Shown here: in pieces, positions 18,366 through 27,341 of the stretch | Numbering within the stretch: the stretch's first letter is position 1 | How the letters are laid out: each line of letters starts with the position of its first letter | Assembly: GCF_001957135.1 (NCBI RefSeq) | Contig: NZ_MPHK01000001.1 | Span: forward strand, 1 to 64,000 | Direction of reading: 5' to 3' | Length of the DNA stretch: 64,000 nt | Source: Shewanella sp. UCD-KL21 | GTDB taxonomy: Bacteria > Pseudomonadota > Gammaproteobacteria > Enterobacterales > Shewanellaceae | The notes under the pieces: generated by a model | The model's database searches: none | What the model saw: the letters and a program-made list of their open reading frames with translations, nothing else | Told to the model about the DNA's origin: nothing | Made by a program: the position numbers and the translations under genes

Positions 18366-20957
18366 ATGTCAAATATTCATGCAAGCGTAAATTTTAAAAA
18401 GTCGTTTATTGCCACAGTGTTGCTATCAATCATTCATGCACCAGTAATGGCAAATGAGCCGCAACAAGACCAAACTCAGCCAGACAAAAAGCAATTTGAA
18501 GTGATTGAAGTGACCGCGCAAAAACGCAGCCAATCTATTAATGAAGTGCCTATGTCGATTTCGGCCTTTAATGCCGAGACCTTGGATGAAATAGGTATCG
18601 ATGACACCACAGATTTAGCCAATATTGTGCCCGGATTTAATTTCAGTGATAGCGCATTTGGGGCTCCGGTTTATACCTTACGTGGTGTCGGTTTTAATGA
18701 ATCAAGTGCACAAGCGACATCAACCGTTGGGGTGTATGTTGATGAAATCGCAGTGCCATTTCCTATTATGACCAAAGGCACTAACCTTGATGTCGAGCGG
18801 GTGGAGATTTTAAAAGGGCCACAAGGTACGCTTTATGGCCGTAACTCAACGGCTGGCGCGGTGAATTATATTGCGGCTAAACCCTCTAAGGATTTTGAAG
18901 CCGCTATCAAAGCAGGTATTGCTTCTTATGAAACCATTTCTGCTGAAGGTTACGTGACAGGCGGAATTAGCGACATGGTGAGTGGTCGTCTGGCACTTAA
19001 AACGATTCAGTCAGATGAGGGCTGGCAGGAAAGCATTAGCCGTGATGAAACCTTAGGCCGACAAGATAAACTGGCTGTGCGTGGTAGCTTAAACTTTGAC
19101 TTCAGTGAGGCAACTCAAGCATTGCTCACTATCGGTTACGCAAGCGATAACTCAGAAACCATTGCGCCGCAAAATATTGATTATATTCCCGGTAAAGCGG
19201 GGGACGCACCGTTTACTGCAGCGATATATCAAACCCAGTTAGATGTAGTCCAAAACCCACAGAACTTTACCGGCTTAATGGATGATAATGCCAAAGCGGA
19301 TTGGACTGCAGGGCGCACGCCGAGCCTTGAACACACCAGCACTAATGTGTCATTGAAAGTTGAACATGACATCAATGACCGTACTTTATTTACCTCGCTG
19401 ACAGGCTACTCTAAATTTGAAGATGATGGTTCTGAATACGAACGAGCAGGTTTTGCAGGGGAAACCATTGCTAATATTAAAAATAACCCACTAAGTGCAG
19501 CAACAGAACAAGCCTTTGGGGCAGGATTTGACGGCTACTTATTAGGCCGTTATCAAAATGCAGCCGATTCCGATTACGTTACCATGGATTATGTTTATCA
19601 AAATGGTGAAATTGATTCCATATCCCAAGAGTTTCGTGTCAGTCAGCAACTTGATAGCGTCGCGTGGATTGCAGGCCTGTATTACAGTGAAAGCGAAGTC
19701 GATTACCAAACCCAGCAGGATTGGGGCGTGAGTAGTAACGTAAATATTCTGCCAATCCCAGGTTTTGGCTTTAATATTGCTGAAAATGATATTAATCAAC
19801 AAACCACAACTGCCTCAGTGTTTGCCAGTGCTGACTGGTTTATAACAGATGAATTCACCCTTACCACAGGTTTGCGTTATTCAAAAGATGAAGCAGATTT
19901 TACTGGCTGTTCAAGAGATGTTGATGGTGGTTTAGCTGATACTTTTTTTAATTTCTTTTTCGGAACAGCACCCTCGAGTGACATTATCAAAGGCGATGGT
20001 TACAACGCAGGCAGTTGCATTACAGTATTAGATTTTGGAACACCAGAGGCGAATGTCGGTGAGTTTAAAGACACATTAAGCGAAGACTCACTTTCATGGC
20101 GCCTAGCCGCTAACTATGAGTTTAATGATGATTTATCAGTCTATGCATCTTATAGCCGCGGTTTTAAAGCCGGTAGCTTTCCTTCTTTAGCTGCAGTGAC
20201 TGATCAGCAGTTAGTACCCGTTGTTCAAGAGCAACTTGATGCTTATGAAATTGGTTTTAAATCAAGCCTAGCCGAGCGAACTCTGCAGTTAAATGGCGCG
20301 GCATTTTATTATGATTATAAAGATAAGCAACTGCTTACCAAGAAAGTAATCCCAGTATTTAGAACCGCATTTACCTTGGGTAATATGCCAGAATCTACCA
20401 TCACTGGGGTTGAACTTGATGGGCGCTGGTTAGCGACAGATAACTTAACTTTAGGTGCTGCCTACGGCTGGTTAGATTCAGAGATTAAACAAGGTGTTGG
20501 CTTTAATCAGCCCGGGCAATATTTAGACTTTGAGGGTTCGCCACTGCCTTTTACCCCAGAGCATCAGTTTAATTTATTTGCCCGTTTTGACTTTGAGATT
20601 TCAGCTGGATTGCAAGGTTTTGTCGGCGCAGATGTAGCATATTCAAGTGAGTCACATGCTGATTTTGAAGGCTCAGTGGATCAAACTATTGCCGTGTCCG
20701 ACTTTGCTGGTGAGCCTTATGCCGTTGAAATACCTGCAACCGATTATGAGTTTGATGAGCGTTTTATTAACCCGTCTTATACCCTAGTGAATTTACGTTT
20801 TGGGGTTGAAGCTGATAGTTGGAAAGCCTTTGCATGGGGTAAAAATATCACCGACGAGTACTACACCAATACCACAGTTAAAAATAATGAAATGTATGCC
20901 AAATACCCAGCCATGGGCGCCCAATATGGGGTGACATTTGAATATATATGGTTTTAG
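18366..20957 (+). CDS. TonB-dependent outer-membrane receptor
   Basis: This 863-residue protein has a signal peptide (hydrophobic to about residue 30, PVMANEP cleavage zone). A TonB-box-like stretch follows (VIEVTAQKRSQSINEVPMS), then a plug domain with RGVGFNESS and VERVEILKGPQGTLYGRNSTAGAVNYI, and a 22-strand type barrel ending in aromatic VTFEYIWF. It takes up a large or scarce substrate across the outer membrane using TonB energy. The substrate cannot be read from sequence. It lies downstream of the dehydratase-permease unit, with a copy of the putative operator before it, so a hydroxy- or sugar-acid (or an oligomer releasing it) is plausible. The ribosome site is GGGGATT before ATG. Confidence 0.92.
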   Translation: MSNIHASVNFKKSFIATVLLSIIHAPVMANEPQQDQTQPDKKQFEVIEVTAQKRSQSINEVPMSISAFNAETLDEIGIDDTTDLANIVPGFNFSDSAFGAPVYTLRGVGFNESSAQATSTVGVYVDEIAVPFPIMTKGTNLDVERVEILKGPQGTLYGRNSTAGAVNYIAAKPSKDFEAAIKAGIASYETISAEGYVTGGISDMVSGRLALKTIQSDEGWQESISRDETLGRQDKLAVRGSLNFDFSEATQALLTIGYASDNSETIAPQNIDYIPGKAGDAPFTAAIYQTQLDVVQNPQNFTGLMDDNAKADWTAGRTPSLEHTSTNVSLKVEHDINDRTLFTSLTGYSKFEDDGSEYERAGFAGETIANIKNNPLSAATEQAFGAGFDGYLLGRYQNAADSDYVTMDYVYQNGEIDSISQEFRVSQQLDSVAWIAGLYYSESEVDYQTQQDWGVSSNVNILPIPGFGFNIAENDINQQTTTASVFASADWFITDEFTLTTGLRYSKDEADFTGCSRDVDGGLADTFFNFFFGTAPSSDIIKGDGYNAGSCITVLDFGTPEANVGEFKDTLSEDSLSWRLAANYEFNDDLSVYASYSRGFKAGSFPSLAAVTDQQLVPVVQEQLDAYEIGFKSSLAERTLQLNGAAFYYDYKDKQLLTKKVIPVFRTAFTLGNMPESTITGVELDGRWLATDNLTLGAAYGWLDSEIKQGVGFNQPGQYLDFEGSPLPFTPEHQFNLFARFDFEISAGLQGFVGADVAYSSESHADFEGSVDQTIAVSDFAGEPYAVEIPATDYEFDERFINPSYTLVNLRFGVEADSWKAFAWGKNITDEYYTNTTVKNNEMYAKYPAMGAQYGVTFEYIWF

Positions 20958-21015
20958 CCAAAGCAATGACAAAGCATTGAGTTAATTGTTAATTAGGCTT
21001 AAGGCCGCACTAAAG

Positions 21016-21064
21016 TCATCTCAACAAGTACTGCGTGATGGTATTTTGTTGGGGTGATTTTTTA
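21016..21064 (+). terminator. Intrinsic terminator after the TonB receptor
   Basis: TCATCTCAACAA (21016-21027) pairs with TTGTTGGGGTGA (21046-21057) over 12 bp including two G-U pairs, followed by a run of six to seven T. Confidence 0.7.
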
Positions 21065-21397
21065 CTTTTAGTTAGGGAAATGTTTTTGCTTTTGCGGCAT
21101 TCAAACGGTTATAGCAATAGCCTTTATCTGGGACAAGGCTTGTTATGGCATTAGGCTTGTTTATCATGTTTAGTCACACGCAGGCATATTTTCAGTATGC
21201 ATTAATAGCCTAAGTTAATCGTTTGGCAATTCATTTGGGGGACTCGTCTGGGGGGCGTCTGGCTATTAGTCTAAATATTAGTTTGCCTGAAATGGGCTAA
21301 ATCACAGTATAAGGCGTTGGGTCAAAAAGCGAAAATTGCGAGGGAAATGCTGGTAGCTATATCAGGCCACCGAAGGAACTCGATGGCCACATCTTGC
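21065..21397. other. Intergenic stretch without recognisable feature
   Basis: Nothing coding or clearly structured was found between the receptor terminator and the small Lys-rich gene. Confidence 0.4.
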
Positions 21398-21514
21398 TTA
21401 ATTATCTAGAAAACCTTTGTTAGCTTTCTTGGCCGTCTTTGCTGCTTTCTTTTCTTTTGCAGTTAAAAGCGGTTGCTTTTTGGTGTTTTTCTTACTGTCT
21501 TGTCCTTTGCTCAT
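21398..21514 (-). CDS. 38-residue Lys/Ala-rich small protein
   Basis: Reading leftward from ATG at 21514, a frame of 38 residues runs to TAA at 21398. It starts MSKGQDSKKNTKKQPLLTAK and continues as an E-K-K-A-A-K-x-A-K-K helix ending KGFLDN. It has a ribosome site (GGAAAG, 8 nt before the ATG). Composition is strongly non-random: about a third lysine, with the S-K-G-Q-D start I associate with short conserved proteins of Shewanella and Vibrio relatives. No function is known. A highly basic helix of this size could bind nucleic acid or the ribosome, which is inference only. Confidence 0.6.
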   Translation of the reverse strand: MSKGQDSKKNTKKQPLLTAKEKKAAKTAKKANKGFLDN

Positions 21515-21917
21515 GATACTTTCCATTTGTTGTCATGTAACACACCTGAGGTTAGTTTTAATCAACCGGAGGACCTTGTTACTAGTACATTAGACTCAAT
21601 TGTCGAATACATAAGTAACCATCTCAGTATGGCCCTATATAGCCGTAATAGATAGCAATAGATGATATGCATAAGAATGTATGAACAGCACATTAACGCG
21701 GTTAATTAGTTGCTCATAGTTAACGGTTAATGGTTATGCTCAAAATGTGACTCACCCCTGTGCGTGTTAATAAGGTGTTAAGTTGTTTAATTGTAGGTGA
21801 TTGTTGTTGTGTTGTTTGGCGGTTAGATTTATTTATCGTTAACGAGACTATGGCACCTATCAAGGTCAGTAGGGGTTGTAGAACACTTTTAATAATCCAA
21901 GTACATGGACAATTGCA
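21515..21917. other. Intergenic region without recognisable gene
   Basis: AT-rich DNA. Rightward frames here lack ribosome sites and family resemblance. It probably contains the divergent promoters of the Lys-rich protein and the 112-residue membrane protein. Confidence 0.4.
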
Positions 21918-22256
21918 ATGGAATTAATATTTCAACAGTTACAGCAGCGAGGCTATGATGTCTCGTTTGAAGGCAATGATATAAAACTCAAATTAGCGGG
22001 TTTAGCTAATCCTGTTTGGGTTACACATGATGTAGTTTTAAATCAATATAAGCTGAAAACCAGAGATGTGATAATGGGCGTTTTCAGCAGCCTTTTGTTG
22101 TTTAGTGGTGTATATGGGCTGAGTTTCTCTCATCGCTTTTCGAGTGCATTTCTTATAGCAGTATCGGCTTTTGGATTTTTGAAACTTGTGCTTACAGAGC
22201 TAAAGCTGATCACTTTACGTAAATATTTAGAGTCGCTTAATCTCAAGCAAGCATAA
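21918..22256 (+). CDS. Hypothetical membrane protein with two spans
   Basis: This 112-residue protein has a soluble N-terminal part of about 45 residues (MELIFQQLQQRGYDVSFEG, KLAGLANPVWV) followed by two hydrophobic segments (about residues 49-68 and 74-90) and a short charged C-terminal tail. I do not recognise a family. It lies before another small membrane-protein gene in the same direction, with 70 nt between them; no shared function is evident. The ATG has only a weak ribosome site (GGACAATTGCA). Confidence 0.6.
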   Translation: MELIFQQLQQRGYDVSFEGNDIKLKLAGLANPVWVTHDVVLNQYKLKTRDVIMGVFSSLLLFSGVYGLSFSHRFSSAFLIAVSAFGFLKLVLTELKLITLRKYLESLNLKQA

Positions 22257-22327
22257 TTGGCGTTGATTAGAGATATGCGTGAACCGAAACATTCACGCAC
22301 AAATCACCAAGGACGTAATAGAGATAA

Positions 22328-22594
22328 ATGATTTTTATATTAAAGTTGCTAATTCTTTTCGGATTAGTCAAATTACTTGAGCAAAATGAAAAACCTTTCC
22401 TGTGCGCCAGCATATATTCTGCAATATTTTTTATATTATCGCTTTTATTTGGCTTTGAGCTTTTCGACTCTTTAGTTGGTTCGCTAATTTCATTTGTATT
22501 TGCTGCAATCTATTTTTGGTTACTTGATCGCTTTATGAATAGCCTGTGGTTTTGGCCGATATTTGCCATAGGCATATTATTGGGTTGTGTATAA
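22328..22594 (+). CDS. Hypothetical small integral membrane protein
   Basis: This 88-residue protein is almost wholly hydrophobic, with three predicted spans (about residues 1-17, 26-48 and 52-86) and a Trp/Phe-rich end (YFWLLDRFMNSLWFWPIF). No family was recognised. GGACG lies about 12 nt upstream of the ATG. It follows the 112-residue membrane-protein gene and precedes a GNAT gene. Confidence 0.55.
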   Translation: MIFILKLLILFGLVKLLEQNEKPFLCASIYSAIFFILSLLFGFELFDSLVGSLISFVFAAIYFWLLDRFMNSLWFWPIFAIGILLGCV

Positions 22595-22660
22595 ATACAA
22601 TTTTAATCTCACCAAAGATGGAATTTAGATTATAAAAAATGATTTAAACGGAGAAAGGTA

Positions 22661-23065
22661 GTGAAAATAGAGGTTATAGATCATGAAGTATTTGACACCT
22701 TAGTTGCTGGGGTTAGAGAGCATAAATATGAACATATGGGGCCAGAAGATACCAAGCCGTTATCTGTGGTTTGCCGTGATGAACAAGGCACCATTATCGG
22801 TGGCATTGCAGGGCGAACTATATACAGAAACTTTCTTATTGAAGTGCTCTGGGTCGACAAAGCAAGCCGAGGCTCAGGTCTTGGCCGTCAATTAATGGCA
22901 TCGGCAGAACTGGAAGCCAAGAAAAGGGGTTGTGTTGTTGCCCAACTGGATACCTTAGATTACCAAGCGCCAGAGTTTTATAAAAAGCTGGGTTTTAAAG
23001 TTGTCGGCAGTGTGGCAGCTTTTCCTGGTAGCCCTGAAAGGATTTTCCTCAACAAAGAATACTAA
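22661..23065 (+). CDS. GNAT-family N-acetyltransferase
   Basis: This 134-residue protein transfers an acetyl group from acetyl-CoA to an amine. The acetyl-CoA loop is visible as GSGLGRQLM near residue 71, preceded by IEVLWVDKASRG (motif A strand) and followed by AQLDTLDYQAPEFYKKLGFKVVG (motif B). The GTG start at 22661 follows GGAGAAAGG at good spacing. The substrate is unknown. Its stop overlaps the next start (TAATG), which suggests translational coupling with the HD-domain gene. Confidence 0.85.
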   Translation: MKIEVIDHEVFDTLVAGVREHKYEHMGPEDTKPLSVVCRDEQGTIIGGIAGRTIYRNFLIEVLWVDKASRGSGLGRQLMASAELEAKKRGCVVAQLDTLDYQAPEFYKKLGFKVVGSVAAFPGSPERIFLNKEY

Positions 23066-23682
23066 TGCTCACTGAATATTATGGGATTCATTTACAAGGA
23101 TGTTTGAATGAGATAAAAGGCATTGTTGAATTTATTGTAGAAATAGAAAAGTTAAAGTCGGTAACACCTAATACTAAACCTGTAGGTTTAGAACGCTATG
23201 AGAATTCAGCTGAACACAGCTGGCATGTGTGCATTAGTGCGCTGATGTTCAAAGAGTTTGCTAATGAACCCGTTGATATCAATCGGGTGATTAAAATGCT
23301 ACTACTGCATGATCTTGGTGAAATCGATGCAGGCGATACCATAGTTTATGCCAGCAACAATACGCATTCGATTGCGGAGCAGCAAGGAGTAGAGCGGTTA
23401 TTCAAAACCTTGCCAGAGCATTTAGCTGACGAATATTTACAGCTTTGGCTTGAGTTCGAAGCAGGTAAGACTGCCGATGCTATTTTCGCGAAAGCCATTG
23501 ATAGAGTGCCCCCCTTACTGCACAACATTCATGGCGGTGGTCATAGTTGGAAAAAGCATAACATTTCAAAGCAGCAAGTCATGTCATTGAATGGTGAACA
23601 GATTGCCAAAGGCAGCCATAGTCTATGGTCTGAGCTTGAAAAGCAGTTAATCAACGCCGCCGAGCAAGGTTTACTTAAATAG
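23065..23682 (+). CDS. HD-domain phosphohydrolase (YfbR/HDDC2-like)
   Basis: This 205-residue protein has the metal-binding HD signature: ENSAEHSWHVC (first His) near residue 47, LLLHDLGEIDAGD near 79 (the HD pair) and AIDRVPPLLHN near 143 (distal Asp). The pattern matches YfbR/HDDC2-type deoxynucleoside 5'-monophosphatases. The ATG at 23065 overlaps the preceding stop; a TTG at 23104 after AAGGATG is an alternative start closer to the usual family N-terminus. Coupling with the GNAT gene is likely. Confidence 0.82.
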   Translation: MLTEYYGIHLQGCLNEIKGIVEFIVEIEKLKSVTPNTKPVGLERYENSAEHSWHVCISALMFKEFANEPVDINRVIKMLLLHDLGEIDAGDTIVYASNNTHSIAEQQGVERLFKTLPEHLADEYLQLWLEFEAGKTADAIFAKAIDRVPPLLHNIHGGGHSWKKHNISKQQVMSLNGEQIAKGSHSLWSELEKQLINAAEQGLLK

Positions 23683-23717
23683 CGCTGGCTCGCTTTAGGT
23701 AACAACCGATAATTTTT

Positions 23718-23747
23718 TCTCATTACTCTTATTCTCATCGCTCTTAT
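23718..23747. repeat. 15-bp imperfect tandem duplication
   Basis: TCTCATTACTCTTAT (23718-23732) is followed by TCTCATCGCTCTTAT (23733-23747), 13 of 15 identical, just after the HD-domain gene. Confidence 0.75.
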
Positions 23748-23892
23748 CACGACTTTTATTGAATAAAAATAAAAACAATTTCTTGTGTATCTTTATAGTT
23801 GCGAAAAATTAGCTACATTTATAAAAAGGCTAAAAATCAGTCACAGATAATGATTTTCGCCGTAATGCCTTATAAATGGGAGTGTCATTGAG

Positions 23893-25056
23893 ATGATGAA
23901 AAAAATATTAGGGACTTGCCTTTTCTTAACCGTGTTACCCGCTGGTGCAGTTGAAGTTTATAAGTCTGACTTATTGAATTTAGACATAGGTGGCAACATT
24001 CAATTAGGGGTGATTAAAAAAGAAAGTTCTGATGGTGACAATTCAACCACAGTGTTTGATAACGGCTCTCGATTACATTTTGATTTTAGTGGTTCGGTAA
24101 ATCCTGAGCTTAAATTTAGAGGTTTTTTTGAGTGGTATATTAATGCGGTAGCTCGTAATAGCATTGATAGTTACAACATAGGTCATAATGCATTATCCCT
24201 CAATGATGGTCGGAATGAGTTTATGTCACTCAGGCAAGGTTTCTTTGCCGCAGAGCATAGTCAATGGGGGGAGTTATCCATTGGTAAAAGGATAGGCGCA
24301 TATTCAGCCGTCACCTCAGTAACCGATAGGTTTAATGTTTATTCGGCGCTGGCATCATCAACCTATGTCTTTGGTGATGGTGGCTTAAGCGGAACAGGCC
24401 GGGTTGATAACGGTGTGTTTTGGAATAAGGCTTTTGATTTTAATGAGCATAGTTTAACTGTGAATCTGCAAGGGCAATTTATTGATGACACCACTGAGCT
24501 AAAAGATGACGACGATATGCCAGTCTTAGATGATGACGGTAATGAAGTCACCTTAACCGCGAAAGGCGGTGAAGCCGCCAGTGTTATATATGCTTATGAT
24601 CAAGACAAATTCACCTTTGGTTTAGCGTATGTAAATGACGAGGCTGAAGGCCAAGGCATTAGGATCAGTAATCCTAGAGCCATTGCCGCTTCTTTTAGTT
24701 CAACTATGGGGGACTGGTATTTATCTGCGGTAGCTTCACATTCAGAAGGTATGTATCAAGACAGCAGTGATCAAATTTTTGAAGGTAAAGGCTACGAGGT
24801 GGCACTGAGCCGAGACATAGGCAATTGGACCCCGATGCTCGGTTGGAATCATATAGAACCGGATAATTACGATATTGCAGAACAGAACCAGGCTAGCCAA
24901 TATGAGCTCGATTTAATCATCATCACTCTTAATTACAACGTGCCTTCACTGGGATTTTTTGCCTTTATTGAGGGTATGGTTGATAACGGAAAAAATGCCG
25001 ATGGCAGTAATAGTAACGACGACTATATTTCTGTGGGTATGTATTACCCTTTTTAA
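23893..25056 (+). CDS. Gram-negative porin
   Basis: This 387-residue outer-membrane barrel protein has a signal peptide (MMKKILGTCLFLTVLPAGAVE) and a general-porin architecture. The first strand is LLNLDIGGNIQLGV, the constriction region contains SLRQGFFAAEHSQWGELSIGK, and it ends in a terminal aromatic strand (DYISVGMYYPF). An acidic loop is rich in Asp (DDDDMPVLDDDGNE, near 200). Porins of this type let small solutes diffuse. It is a single gene with ribosome site GGGAG and no partners. Confidence 0.88.
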   Translation: MMKKILGTCLFLTVLPAGAVEVYKSDLLNLDIGGNIQLGVIKKESSDGDNSTTVFDNGSRLHFDFSGSVNPELKFRGFFEWYINAVARNSIDSYNIGHNALSLNDGRNEFMSLRQGFFAAEHSQWGELSIGKRIGAYSAVTSVTDRFNVYSALASSTYVFGDGGLSGTGRVDNGVFWNKAFDFNEHSLTVNLQGQFIDDTTELKDDDDMPVLDDDGNEVTLTAKGGEAASVIYAYDQDKFTFGLAYVNDEAEGQGIRISNPRAIAASFSSTMGDWYLSAVASHSEGMYQDSSDQIFEGKGYEVALSRDIGNWTPMLGWNHIEPDNYDIAEQNQASQYELDLIIITLNYNVPSLGFFAFIEGMVDNGKNADGSNSNDDYISVGMYYPF

Positions 25057-25088
25057 GATAAAGAGGGTCTAGCCTCATTCAACCATTG

Positions 25089-25124
25089 ATGCTTTGAGCG
25101 CGTTAATGCACAGGCTCAAAGCAT
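25089..25124 (+). terminator. Hairpin after the porin gene
   Basis: ATGCTTTGAGC (25089-25099) and GCTCAAAGCAT (25114-25124) form an 11-bp perfect stem with a 14-nt loop; only a weak T-containing tail follows. The rest of 25125-25399 shows no credible gene. Confidence 0.6.
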
Positions 25125-25399
25125 TGTTAGTTTGCATTAAAATACCTTCAATTACGCCTAAACTCTACCGATGATTACCCGTAAACATTCCCCTTTGTCA
25201 TCGTTTAGCGTGTGGGTTTTAGTCACAGTTTTTAACTTTATCGTTCAGCTTAATTTTTCTTTTACAACAAGAGATATTACTACCGCCGAGATAAATGTAA
25301 AAAAACACAGGATAAACTTTGCACTTTTGTTATTAGTGCGTACAATTTATATAGTAACTCAATAGAAATGACTTTATACATCAATTAGGTAGCGCTTAT

Positions 25400-27115
25400 A
25401 TGGATACTAATAAAAGTTCGTTAAACGGAATAACATTTAATTATGCCCTATTGCAGGTGAGCTTTTTAAGCCTTAATAGGGCGATTAAAGTTTCAAGCTT
25501 ATTAGTGGCATCATTGTTTTTAAGTAACGTCGCTATCGCTGCAGAAGCGGAAGATGTTGAATTTGTAAGTGTTGCCGCAGGGGAGAATGTCTTTGTAAAA
25601 TATGGCCTTTCTGAAGACTTGCCTAAATGGGGAATGAGCTCGTTATCTCAAGGTGAAAACCTAGTTGAACATGCATCTCGAGTCACTGAGTTTGAAGGTA
25701 AACAAACAACGTCTGACATATTTTTAGTTCAAAGTACTAACCCCAAAGGCAGTATTGATTTAAGGATTAAATATGACCCAATGAAGTTAGATAAAGGCGA
25801 AGATGTCATTGCACGTATCGAAAACTTGACAAAAAAAGAATACCTTTTGCGCCAATACGCTAAAAGTTATGATGAGTCATCAGTCAAGGTGGCTGAAAAG
25901 GCCAATGGAGAAGTGGTGATCCGCTTTAATTACTCCAAATACCAACTACCGCAAAATATTGCTTATTTTCGTTTTATGCAGGTGTCCATAACGGCTAAAG
26001 ATGGCAAGCCGATAACAATGGAGATTACCAATTCAAAAAAATTCGATTACGAAGATGTAGAAGTTAAAGACTATTCGCAAAAGATCTACTTTACCGAGTT
26101 GCAAAACGGTAAGCCTTATATCAAAAAGAAAATTGAAATCGCCAAGGGCACTAAAAAAGGTAAACCGATTACATTAACCACAACGGTTAAGACCATTGCC
26201 TTATATGATAACGAAAATGAAGTCGTGGTGATTGATGCAGATTTACTCGCCACAGTGTCTGATCCTCGTATGCGTGAAGAAAAGGTTGAACTACAAAGGA
26301 TGTTCCCATTTCTTGCTGATTTAGTGCGCCAACAAGGGATTGATGTACCGTTACCTTATGGTTTTTCTGTTGCTTACCGTAAGCAAGATATGGATGTAGA
26401 TTTTACTTACTTTGACATCATGGGCTTGGAACTAGACGAATTTTTTGACCCAGGAACCACCTTCGGAACTGTAGAGGCTGAAAGTTTTTCCTTAAGAGCA
26501 GATTTAAATATTTTTCCATTTTGGAATGTATATGCATTAGTGGGTAAACTAAAAGTCGATGCGGTTATTGATGTCCAGTATACAGGTAATCTTCGTGATG
26601 TGTTTGTCGATAAATTAGGCTCAGAGTTTAAAGCTGATGCTGCTTGTTTCGTTGCTGCTAAAGCTGGAGTGCCACTTTGTGAGTCAACCCGTTTTGATGT
26701 GCCCTTGGAACTCGACTATGATTTAGCGGGTGTAGGTACCACACTTTCTGTGGGCTATAAGGAGTTTTTTGCCTCGGTTACAGGCACCTATTCGTTCACT
26801 AAATTAAGCGGCCAGGATTGGGGCGACGGTATTTTAACCTTGCAACCTATGGTGGGTTACCAGTTACTGGATTACCGAGCGCAGTTGTTTTTTGGTGCTG
26901 AATATCAGGCATTAAAAGCCAATATGGAAGGTAATTTAGGTTTTGTTGAAGAGTTGAATCGTGAATTTACCTATGATGTGGGTGTCGATTTGAATAATTG
27001 GGCTTATCTAGTGGGCTTTAATAAGCAAATTGGTAAACATTACAATTTAAGTGTGCTGTATAACAAGGGTGAAACCCGTGATGCATATACGGTAAGTTTT
27101 AATTATCGTTTCTAA
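25400..27115 (+). CDS. Uncharacterised outer-membrane barrel-type protein
   Basis: This 571-residue protein starts with about 30 residues before a hydrophobic secretion segment (VSSLLVASLFLSNVAIAAEA). A beta-rich periplasmic-looking domain (about 50-290) follows, then a C-terminal half with alternating aromatic strands (ADLNIFPFWNVYALVGKLKV, LQPMVGYQLLDYRAQLFFG) and a final strand ending in F (TVSFNYRF), the outer-membrane insertion signal. I do not recognise the family. The signal sequence might begin at an internal site (Leu/Met near residue 19 onward), so the exact start is uncertain. A strong terminator follows; no operon partner. Confidence 0.7.
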   Translation: MDTNKSSLNGITFNYALLQVSFLSLNRAIKVSSLLVASLFLSNVAIAAEAEDVEFVSVAAGENVFVKYGLSEDLPKWGMSSLSQGENLVEHASRVTEFEGKQTTSDIFLVQSTNPKGSIDLRIKYDPMKLDKGEDVIARIENLTKKEYLLRQYAKSYDESSVKVAEKANGEVVIRFNYSKYQLPQNIAYFRFMQVSITAKDGKPITMEITNSKKFDYEDVEVKDYSQKIYFTELQNGKPYIKKKIEIAKGTKKGKPITLTTTVKTIALYDNENEVVVIDADLLATVSDPRMREEKVELQRMFPFLADLVRQQGIDVPLPYGFSVAYRKQDMDVDFTYFDIMGLELDEFFDPGTTFGTVEAESFSLRADLNIFPFWNVYALVGKLKVDAVIDVQYTGNLRDVFVDKLGSEFKADAACFVAAKAGVPLCESTRFDVPLELDYDLAGVGTTLSVGYKEFFASVTGTYSFTKLSGQDWGDGILTLQPMVGYQLLDYRAQLFFGAEYQALKANMEGNLGFVEELNREFTYDVGVDLNNWAYLVGFNKQIGKHYNLSVLYNKGETRDAYTVSFNYRF

Positions 27116-27146
27116 ACAGGCTTAGCGATTATTTTGTATCAAGATT

Positions 27147-27188
27147 ACCGATAGTGAGTAAGTTTTACTTAACCACTATCGGTTTTTT
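27147..27188 (+). terminator. Intrinsic terminator after the barrel protein gene
   Basis: ACCGATAGTG (27147-27156) pairs with CACTATCGGT (27174-27183) and is followed by TTTTT. Confidence 0.88.
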
Positions 27189-27341
27189 ATTGGCTTTTTG
27201 CTAATGGCGTATTGGCAATATTATTTTTTGTTAAGTTTCACGCTATGTCAGTTCGCGTGTTATAAGATGCGCATCAGTCTAAGTGAGGAATAGGGTAATT
27301 TAATCCAAGCTCGAATTTGAACAAATCAGCATGAGGTATTA

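Noticed and set aside
21473..21655. 60-residue rightward frame
   Set aside because: It overlaps the better supported leftward Lys-rich gene and lacks a ribosome site.
25171..25365. 64-residue rightward frame between porin and barrel protein
   Set aside because: It has no ribosome site, no family resemblance and ordinary intergenic composition.
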